64,000 bases of DNA from contig NZ_CP159258.1 of assembly GCF_040438925.1 (NCBI RefSeq), positions 1,564,001 through 1,628,000 on the forward strand. Reading direction: 5' to 3'. The notes beneath the pieces were generated by a model that was not told the DNA's origin, made no database searches, and saw only the letters and a list, made by a program, of their open reading frames with translations. This DNA comes from Pseudomonas sp. MYb327 (GTDB taxonomy: Bacteria > Pseudomonadota > Gammaproteobacteria > Pseudomonadales > Pseudomonadaceae). Both the position numbers and the translations under genes were made by a program. Numbering within the stretch: the stretch's first letter is position 1; each line of letters opens with the position of its first letter. This document shows, piece after piece, positions 57,782 through 64,000 of the stretch.

Positions 57782-59740
57782 TCAAAACGCGAAGCAGGAA
57801 CAGCCAAACGCACCCCAGAAGCCCTGGAAGTCACTCACCGGCGCATTTGACAACCGCGCCCGCTCATGACTGTGCGCATGCACCGCACACGCCCCGACAC
57901 ATTGATGAACCTGCGCCGTCAGCGGCGCCAATGGTTTCCAGTGACCCGGGACGTTCACAACCGGCGACCACTCCGGCACCACCGGAATCGGCGGCGGACC
58001 GAGTTTTTCGAATTCGGCGCTACCGTAGACGACTTTGCCATCGACAATAGTCAGCACCGATTCAATACTTTTGATGCCTTCGTCCTCGATGTGGAAATAG
58101 TCCGCCGACAGCGCAATCAGATCCGCCAGTTGCCCGACCTTGATCTGGCCTTTCTTGCCTTGCTCGGAGGAGAACCAGGCGCTGCCGTGGGTAAACAGCT
58201 CCAGCGCGGTGTCGCGGCTCAGACCTTGCGGATACAGCTCCAGCCCGCCGACGGTGCGACCACTGACCAGCCAATACAGCGAAGTCCATGGGTTGTAACT
58301 CGACACCCGCGTGGCATCGGTGCCGGCGCCCACCGGCACGCCTTCGGCCAGCATGCGCGCAATCGGCGGAGTGGTTTCGGCAGCCTTGGCGCCGTAGCGA
58401 TCGACAAAATACTCGCCTTGGAACGCCATGCGGTCCTGAATCGCAATGCCGCCGCCAAGGGCTTTGACGCGCTCGATGTTCTGCGGGGTGATGGTTTCGG
58501 CGTGGTCGAAAAACCACGGCAAGCCATCAAACGGAATGTCGCGATTGACCTTCTCGAACACGTCGAGCATGCGGCTGATGGATTCGTTGTAGGTGGCGTG
58601 CAAACGGAATGGCCAACGCTGTTCCACCAAATGGCGAACCACCGGTTCCAGGTCCTGCTCCATGCTGGCTGGCAGGTCCGGGCGTGGTTCGAGGAAATCC
58701 TCGAAATCAGCTGCGGAGAACACCAGCATTTCGCCGGCACCGTTGTGCCGCAGGAAGTCATCGCCCTGGCCGTAGTGCGACGTACTGGTCCAGTTCTTGA
58801 AATCGCTCAGCTCTTCCTTGGGTTTCTGCGTAAACAGGTTGTAGGCAATGCGCACCGTGAGCTGTTGGTCTTTGGCCAGTTGCTGGATGACCTGATAGTC
58901 GTCCGGGTAGTTCTGATAACCGCCGCCGGCATCGATAGCGCTGGTTAGGCCCAGGCGATTGAGTTCGCGCATGAACTGTCGTGTCGAGTTGACCTGATAT
59001 TCCAGCGGCAGCTTCGGTCCCTTGGCCAGGGTCGAATACAGAATCATCGCGTTGGGTCGGGCGATCAGCATGCCGGTCGGATCGCCATTGGTGTCGCGCT
59101 GGATTTCCCCGCCCGGCGGGTTCGGCGTGTCGCGGGTATAACCCACCACTTTCAGTGCCGCTCGGTTGAGCAGGGCGCGGTCATAGAGATGCAGGACAAA
59201 CACGGGCGTGTCCGGCGCGGCCTTGTTCAGTTCGTCGAGGGTCGGCAGGCGTTTTTCGGCGAACTGGAACTCGTTCCAGCCACCAACAACCCGCACCCAT
59301 TGCGGCGTGGGCGTGCGGTCGGCCTGCTCCTTGAGCATGCGCAAGGCGTCGACCAGCGACGGCACGCCTTCCCAGCGCAGTTCGAGGTTGTAGTTGAGAC
59401 CGCCACGGATCAGGTGCAAGTGTGAGTCGTTGAGGCCGGGGATTACGGTGCGTCCGTGCAGGTCAACGATTTTTGTGGCTGGACCTTGCAGGGCCATGGC
59501 CTGGGCATCACTGCCGACCACCACGAAGTGTCCGTCCTTGATCGCCACGGCACTGGCCTGGGGCTTTTTGCGGTCAACGGTGTGCAGGCGTCCGTTGTAC
59601 AGAATGAGGTCGGCGGGGGTGTCGGGCATGGTTTTACTCCCTGCGAACAGCGGGCTGATCCAGGCGCCAACGGCACCTGCCGAAAGGCCTTGAAGTACAC
59701 GTCGGCGATTGAATCCGTCGTGGTCGTCAGGTGGGCTCAT
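57782..59740 (-). CDS. Tat-exported YtcJ-like amidohydrolase
   Basis: 652 residues with a twin-arginine signal (FNRRRVLQGLSAGAVGAW, residues about 10-27). Amidohydrolase_3 motifs: NDSHLHLIRGG, a FDHAETI segment, GAGTDATRVSSYNPW near the C-terminal metal site. The ATG at 59740 is the only start that gives the Tat signal. A Cys/His-containing tail (QCVGACAVHAHSH, FGCSCFAF) follows the usual domain end and is unlike the copy at 33399-35141. Substrate unknown; export folded, with metal, is implied by Tat. Confidence 0.88.
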   Translation of the reverse strand: MSPPDDHDGFNRRRVLQGLSAGAVGAWISPLFAGSKTMPDTPADLILYNGRLHTVDRKKPQASAVAIKDGHFVVVGSDAQAMALQGPATKIVDLHGRTVIPGLNDSHLHLIRGGLNYNLELRWEGVPSLVDALRMLKEQADRTPTPQWVRVVGGWNEFQFAEKRLPTLDELNKAAPDTPVFVLHLYDRALLNRAALKVVGYTRDTPNPPGGEIQRDTNGDPTGMLIARPNAMILYSTLAKGPKLPLEYQVNSTRQFMRELNRLGLTSAIDAGGGYQNYPDDYQVIQQLAKDQQLTVRIAYNLFTQKPKEELSDFKNWTSTSHYGQGDDFLRHNGAGEMLVFSAADFEDFLEPRPDLPASMEQDLEPVVRHLVEQRWPFRLHATYNESISRMLDVFEKVNRDIPFDGLPWFFDHAETITPQNIERVKALGGGIAIQDRMAFQGEYFVDRYGAKAAETTPPIARMLAEGVPVGAGTDATRVSSYNPWTSLYWLVSGRTVGGLELYPQGLSRDTALELFTHGSAWFSSEQGKKGQIKVGQLADLIALSADYFHIEDEGIKSIESVLTIVDGKVVYGSAEFEKLGPPPIPVVPEWSPVVNVPGHWKPLAPLTAQVHQCVGACAVHAHSHERARLSNAPVSDFQGFWGAFGCSCFAF

Positions 59741-59872
59741 GGCAGTGCTCCGCGCAAAAGGATCGAGGGGCAAGCGGTCGATGTCTGACGCATGCGGCCA
59801 GAAGGAATATAGACGGCAAATCCATGACCAGCCGTTTTTCCTGATACTGACACCTCCTACAGGGGTAAAACG

Positions 59873-59901
59873 ACGAATCCCGCCACTAGGGCGGGATTCG
59901 T
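59873..59901 (-). terminator. Terminator after the SCP2 gene
   Basis: ACGAATCCCGCC, 5-base loop, GGCGGGATTCGT; on the minus strand CGTTTTAC follows. It lies 40 bases after the SCP2 stop. Confidence 0.85.
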
Positions 59902-59940
59902 TTGCAGGCAAGTGTGCTCCCGTAGTCGGGAGCGACGCAC

Positions 59941-60255
59941 TTAGCTCGGGAACAGCTCGGACAGTTTCATCGCCAGCATCATGTCGCCTTCAGCGCGCAG
60001 TTTGCCGCCCATGAACGCTTGCATGCCGTCGGTCGAACCGTCAACGATGCCTTCCAGGGTTTCGCCGTCCATCACCAGAGTCACCTGGGCGTCCGGGTTT
60101 TCGCCTTCCAGCAACTCGCAGGTGCTGTCCTTGACGACCAGCGAGAAGTTCTTGGTGTCGTCGATGCGGAAACCGAAGACCAGGTCCAGACCGGCAGCAG
60201 CGGCTGGGTTGAACTTGGCTTTCATTGCTTGTACGGCATCAGCTACGGAGGTCAT
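59941..60255 (-). CDS. SCP2 sterol-carrier domain protein
   Basis: 104 residues, a single SCP2 domain (FGFRIDDTKNFSLVV, DAQVTLVMDGETLEGIVDG, LRAEGDMMLAMKLSELF). The fold binds lipids or acyl-CoA in a hydrophobic tunnel. It is a small stand-alone protein with its own terminator; the upstream gene on this strand starts 65 bases before it. Function in Pseudomonas unclear. Confidence 0.92.
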   Translation of the reverse strand: MTSVADAVQAMKAKFNPAAAAGLDLVFGFRIDDTKNFSLVVKDSTCELLEGENPDAQVTLVMDGETLEGIVDGSTDGMQAFMGGKLRAEGDMMLAMKLSELFPS

Positions 60256-60320
60256 GATTCGATCCTTTCTTGGGTAATTAGAGCTGGGTGGTTACAGCCA
60301 AGGGTCACAATAGTCCGGAC

Positions 60321-61031
60321 TCAGCGAAATGTGATGAGTTCCGGGGCCTTCAGCAGTTGCAGGTGCGCATGATTGTTGAAGGAAGCCAGGGCCACCTCGC
60401 GTCCACGAAACTTCAGGTGGTTGAGCGAGGTGTTGACGATTTGCCAGTTCAATTCAAAAGCCTGTTTGGCAGGCATTTGCGTAATCAGGTGGAGCAGGGC
60501 AGTGATGGTGCCGCCAGAGGTGAACACGGCAATTTTCTGGGTGTTGTCGGCTTGTTCGAGGATCCTCTGCAAACCGGCCTGAACCCGCTCGACGAAGCCC
60601 AGCCAGCTTTCCAGGCCCGGCGTGTCGTAGGTGCCGGCGAGCCAGCGTTCGATGATCAGGGCGAAAATGCGCTGGAATTCGCTGCGGTTTTGCGCGGCGT
60701 GGCGCAGAGTGTTCAGCGCTTCAGGCTCGTCCGGCAACATGGCCGGGAGCAGGGCGCGGATCACCGCGTCAGCATCGAATTCATTGAAGGCGGAATCGGT
60801 TTCCAGGATCGGTACCGGCAGACCCACCGCAGCGAACTGTTCCAGCGCGCTGTTGGCGGTGTGTTGCTGGCGGCGTAAATCGCCGGCAAGGCAGCGGTCG
60901 AAGCTGATGCCGAGCTCGGCCAGGTGTTGGCCGAGGATTTCTGCCTGGCGAATACCGGTGGGCGACAGGACGTCATAGTCGTCTGCACCAAAGGAGGCCT
61001 GGCCATGTCGAATCAAATAGATGCTGCCCAC
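60321..61031 (-). CDS. Histidine phosphatase-like protein with the second catalytic His replaced by Ser
   Basis: 236 residues from GTG 61031 (protein begins GSIYLIRHGQASFG after Met). The RHG motif with the nucleophilic histidine is intact. In the family the second histidine sits in a HGG segment; here the equivalent reads AVFTSGGTITALL, with Ser. Longer frames upstream give no homologous sequence. Probably a phosphoglycerate-mutase-fold phosphatase with altered or weak activity. The 65-base gap to the SCP2 gene suggests cotranscription. Confidence 0.87.
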   Translation of the reverse strand: MGSIYLIRHGQASFGADDYDVLSPTGIRQAEILGQHLAELGISFDRCLAGDLRRQQHTANSALEQFAAVGLPVPILETDSAFNEFDADAVIRALLPAMLPDEPEALNTLRHAAQNRSEFQRIFALIIERWLAGTYDTPGLESWLGFVERVQAGLQRILEQADNTQKIAVFTSGGTITALLHLITQMPAKQAFELNWQIVNTSLNHLKFRGREVALASFNNHAHLQLLKAPELITFR

Positions 61032-61232
61032 GTCCGCGTCATCCCGGTACGTTGAAGGTTTGGCGAGGTTATGAGGATGGCGGTGAGCTGTCAATGAAAA
61101 AACATACGCTTGTTTGAAATGCTCGTTCCAGGCCTGTTGCCAGAGGTTTCGCGGCTGGTCGCAAGGCCGGCGCATGGGTATGCTGGAGATATCCCGCGCG
61201 CGTTCGAGCCGCGCATCGTTTAAGGAGTCCCT

Positions 61233-62255
61233 GTGGAGTTTCTCACCGAGTACGCCAGTTTTCTGGCCAAAACCGTGACCCTGGTGATCGCCATTCTGGT
61301 GGTCCTGGCCAGTTTTGCGGCATTGCGCAGCAAAGGTCGACGCAAGGCCGCCGGCCAGTTGCAGGTCAGCAAGCTGAATGATTTCTACAAAGGGCTGCGT
61401 GAACGCCTGGAGCAAACCCTGCTCGACAAGGAACAGCTCAAGGCCCTGCGCAAGTCCCAGGCTAAAACCGAGAAAAAACAGAAGAAACAAACCGAGGTCA
61501 AACCCCGGGTGTTCGTGCTGGATTTCGACGGCGACATCAAGGCTTCGGCCACTGAAAGCCTGCGCCACGAAATCACCGCGCTGCTGACCCTCGCCACGCC
61601 GAAGGACGAAGTGGTGCTGCGCCTGGAGAGCGGCGGTGGCATGGTGCACAGCTACGGCCTGGCGTCATCGCAATTGGCGCGTATCCGTGAGGCGGGTGTG
61701 CCGCTGACCGTATGCATCGACAAGGTCGCGGCCAGCGGCGGCTACATGATGGCGTGCATCGGCGAGAAGATCATCAGCGCACCGTTTGCGATTCTCGGCT
61801 CCATTGGCGTCGTGGCGCAGTTGCCTAACGTCAATCGCTTGCTGAAAAAACACGACATCGACTTCGAAGTCCTCACCGCCGGTGAATACAAACGCACCCT
61901 GACAGTGTTCGGCGAAAACACCGAGAAGGGCCGGGAGAAGTTCCAGGAGGACCTGGACATCACCCATCAGCTGTTCAAGAACTTTGTCGCGCGCTACCGG
62001 CCGCAACTGGCCATCGACGACGTGGCCACCGGTGAAATCTGGCTGGGTGTTGCAGCACTGGACAAGCAACTGGTGGACGAGCTCAAGACCAGTGACGAGT
62101 ACCTCGCTGAACGCGCCAAGCAGTCTGAGCTGTATCACCTGCACTACGCCGAGCGTAAAAGCCTGCAAGAACGCATCGGCATGGCCGCCAGCGGTTCGGT
62201 CGATCGCCTGTTGCTGAGCTGGTGGAGTCGACTGACTCAGCAGCGATTCTGGTAA
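61233..62255 (+). CDS. sohB: SohB protease (signal peptide peptidase family S49)
   Basis: 340 residues: N-terminal membrane helix (about 13-31), a charged Lys-rich region (65-90) and the S49 domain with nucleophile Ser168 (KVAASGGYMMAC) and Lys220 (TAGEYKRTL). SohB is an inner-membrane serine protease with its active site in the periplasm. Divergent from the phosphatase-like gene; followed by a terminator. Confidence 0.95.
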   Translation: MEFLTEYASFLAKTVTLVIAILVVLASFAALRSKGRRKAAGQLQVSKLNDFYKGLRERLEQTLLDKEQLKALRKSQAKTEKKQKKQTEVKPRVFVLDFDGDIKASATESLRHEITALLTLATPKDEVVLRLESGGGMVHSYGLASSQLARIREAGVPLTVCIDKVAASGGYMMACIGEKIISAPFAILGSIGVVAQLPNVNRLLKKHDIDFEVLTAGEYKRTLTVFGENTEKGREKFQEDLDITHQLFKNFVARYRPQLAIDDVATGEIWLGVAALDKQLVDELKTSDEYLAERAKQSELYHLHYAERKSLQERIGMAASGSVDRLLLSWWSRLTQQRFW

Positions 62256-62281
62256 CGTGCAAAGCTGCATCGAAAACATCA

Positions 62282-62310
62282 AACTGGGGCGTCTGCCCCG
62301 GTTTTTTTTC
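62282..62310 (+). terminator. Rho-independent terminator of sohB
   Basis: AACTGGGGC, loop GTCT, GCCCCGGTT and a run of eight T. Confidence 0.9.
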
Positions 62311-62444
62311 GCCCACGAACTCTCGCTACTTCAAGGTCCTCCAGATCACGGCGAATTTTCCTAAAGAGGCCGTCGAGCATTCCTGCTTCTGGCACCGTAG
62401 CGGCTGGTTATGTTGGCTTTCCTCAACTTTGCAAAGGAATGCCC

Positions 62445-64000
62445 ATGAGTAACCCTCCGCCCGATGCACCCTTAAGCCCGGCACCAAATGCGCGAATGCC
62501 GATAGAGCTGCAATCCGCCGTGGCTGATGCCCTGCCACAAACCCCCGAGCAGTTTGGTGAGCAACTGATCAAGAAAAAGTGGGGGCAGGACATCGATCCG
62601 CAGAAAGCCCAACTGGTAACGCTGGATTACAACTACCGCGGTCACCCGCCCCAGGACGGCATCCAGCAGGGCCGGATCGCCAGTTCGCAGACGTTGCTCC
62701 AGGCACTGCTATCCAATACGCAAACCGTCGGAGACGGTCGTTTTGGCGAAAACGCGTTCGGTTTGTACACGCCCCCCGATGTTGGCCCTTCCGTGCGCAT
62801 CGTGGACAACGTCGATGAGTTCGCCGACCAGGGTAACGGCAACCATGACACCTATGAAGGCATCTACCGCCGCACGCAGCCACAGGCTTACGGCCCTTCG
62901 ACGCAAATCGCCCTGCGGCCCGCGGACTTCAAGAAATGGGTCTGGGAGCTGGAGCTCAAAAGGCACTTCCAGGATTACCTCGACCGTACTTGGCCATCGG
63001 ATAAGCGCATCCTGGCTGGCGATCCTTACCCGCTGCGAACCTCGGTGAAGTCGGCGTTTATCATGGCTGCCTGCCTGCAACGTCGGGAAAACAGTTTGAG
63101 CGAGGCAGGCCTGGCGCTGGCAATGCAGGCGGCTGGACTGCCTGCAGATCAAGCCTGGGACACGCTGAACTTGCCGCAACTGCAAGCGCCGACTCACGTC
63201 GTGCCGACGGTTGAAGTCAGTCGACTGAAACTTTATCGCTACACCTCCACAGACATCTGGTGTTTTCACGATCGCTCCAGCGGCGGGCATTTACTGTACA
63301 TCCCCGGAAATTCTTCACCCCTGCATCAGTTCGCCGACATCCGGCAGTTACGCAAATGGGTTGTGCAACAAGCTTCGGCTTCGGGCACCAAACAGGCACT
63401 GGCCGCGCACTTCGCCGAAGACGATCGCAACGACGGCACCTTTCACGCCGGCGTTGTAACCGCGCTGGATGGCATGGCGGTTTACCCCAGGCAGCACCAC
63501 TTGGGGAATAGTGCCGGGTTGTTCAACGACGATGGTTTTTGGGACCCGCGGCAATACATTGGCTTTGAGGCGTCGCCTTCAACCACCGACCCCTTCGCGC
63601 GGCTGGTGCTGAGCATGAAGCAGACCGCCATGGCGAGCGTCGAAACCATTCGCGACGATGCGCAGGTCAATCGTGACAATCTGAGCGCGGTCGTCGAGCC
63701 GCTGGTCAAGTGGATCAACCAGTTTGGCCCATTGGCGTTGTTTGTACCGGGCGGTGAAGGGTTGTTGGTATTGGCCGGCATCATCGACGCCGGCTATGGC
63801 GTGGCTGAAGCGGTGAACGGCAACAACCCACAAGAGCGCGCGGAAGGTGTGTCACGCACGGTGTTCGGTTTGTTCAATGCGCTGCCACTGGCTAAAGCGG
63901 TGGCCGATCTGAAAGTGGCCGGGTCCAGTGCCGAGTTGACGCACGAAGCCTCTTCGGTCGACAAGTTGCCAGAGAGCCCCAAGCCGAGGCTACCGCCGAC
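62445..64000 (+). CDS. DUF6543 / dermonecrotic-toxin-like large protein, 3'-truncated by window end
   Basis: Open for 518 codons from ATG 62445 (AAGGA site upstream) to the last base, without a stop, so the protein continues beyond the window. The N-terminal part has the features of Pseudomonas DUF6543 proteins, often named dermonecrotic toxin-like: an LSPAPNARMP start, LQALLSNTQ, FGLYTPPDVGP, LYIPGNSSPLHQF, FGLYT and ADFKKWV segments, followed by two hydrophobic stretches (about 427-450 and 480-500: GPLALFVPGGEGLLVLAGII in part). No signal peptide. Such proteins are large (over 1000 residues) and thought to be secreted effectors or insecticidal toxins; no secretion genes are visible nearby. 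Confidence 0.82.
   Translation, partial: MSNPPPDAPLSPAPNARMPIELQSAVADALPQTPEQFGEQLIKKKWGQDIDPQKAQLVTLDYNYRGHPPQDGIQQGRIASSQTLLQALLSNTQTVGDGRFGENAFGLYTPPDVGPSVRIVDNVDEFADQGNGNHDTYEGIYRRTQPQAYGPSTQIALRPADFKKWVWELELKRHFQDYLDRTWPSDKRILAGDPYPLRTSVKSAFIMAACLQRRENSLSEAGLALAMQAAGLPADQAWDTLNLPQLQAPTHVVPTVEVSRLKLYRYTSTDIWCFHDRSSGGHLLYIPGNSSPLHQFADIRQLRKWVVQQASASGTKQALAAHFAEDDRNDGTFHAGVVTALDGMAVYPRQHHLGNSAGLFNDDGFWDPRQYIGFEASPSTTDPFARLVLSMKQTAMASVETIRDDAQVNRDNLSAVVEPLVKWINQFGPLALFVPGGEGLLVLAGIIDAGYGVAEAVNGNNPQERAEGVSRTVFGLFNALPLAKAVADLKVAGSSAELTHEASSVDKLPESPKPRLPP

Overview
The window is a 64-kb chromosomal segment of a Pseudomonas, most likely of the P. fluorescens group. This rests on the GC-rich coding style, the many short inverted intergenic repeats of the fluorescent-pseudomonad REP type, the lexA2-imuA-imuB-dnaE2 cassette, and the families present (YccA, SohB, Dyp peroxidase, GapN, DUF6543 toxin-like protein). 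No integrase, transposase, rRNA operon or CRISPR array is visible. There is one tRNA gene, tRNA-Ser(UGA).

Layout. 1-2.9 kb: an opine/amino-acid type two-subunit flavin dehydrogenase (first gene cut by the window edge) with a polar amino-acid binding protein. 3.2-3.7 kb: a secreted EF-hand protein carrying four EGKCG motifs, which resembles the substrate peptides of copper-binding RiPP enzymes. 3.8-7.5 kb: a D-cysteine desulfhydrase-like PLP enzyme and two MFS carriers. 7.5-17.9 kb: a two-part locus with two related LysR regulators, a DUF485/ActP-type symporter, a cytochrome b561, two nitronate monooxygenase-family proteins, a MOSC protein, a CoA-acylating malonate/methylmalonate semialdehyde dehydrogenase and a tautomerase with the full catalytic set of malonate semialdehyde decarboxylase. 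These genes fit uptake and breakdown of 3-nitropropionate/propionate-3-nitronate through malonate semialdehyde. A 28-bp element (26/28 identical) stands before both halves and suggests one regulon. 17.9-24.8 kb: housekeeping and stress genes (tRNA-Ser, YccA, Lrp-type regulator, DMT exporter, FUSC protein, GapN, Dyp peroxidase).

25-32.4 kb: a compact operon led by a GntR/HutC regulator with a perfect palindromic operator. It encodes an adenylylsulfate-reductase-like flavoprotein and ferredoxin pair, an SsuABC/TauABC-like ABC importer whose binding protein has an extra NosL-like tail, a HEAT-repeat protein and a DUF971 protein. I cannot name its substrate; it is one of the best candidates here for an undescribed system. 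32.5-36.2 kb: a TorF-family porin, an exported YtcJ-like amidohydrolase and a LysR regulator. 36.2-41.9 kb: the SOS mutagenesis cassette lexA2-imuA-imuB-dnaE2 behind a LexA2-type box.

42-47 kb: a hybrid histidine kinase and a UvrA-like ATPase that lacks the UvrB-binding insertion. 47-52.5 kb: a six-gene stressosome operon (RsbR, RsbS, RsbT, an ATPase-PP2C fusion, a histidine kinase, a REC-PAS-kinase-REC hybrid) that replaces the sigma-B output with two-component signalling. 52.7-54.3 kb: small stress-type proteins. 54.4-59.7 kb: an SMP-30-like lactonase, a fatty-acid hydroxylase fused to an SRPBCC domain, a LysR regulator and a Tat-exported amidohydrolase. 59.9-64 kb: an SCP2-domain protein, a histidine-phosphatase-like protein lacking its second histidine, SohB, and the start of a large DUF6543 (dermonecrotic-toxin-like) protein that runs off the window.
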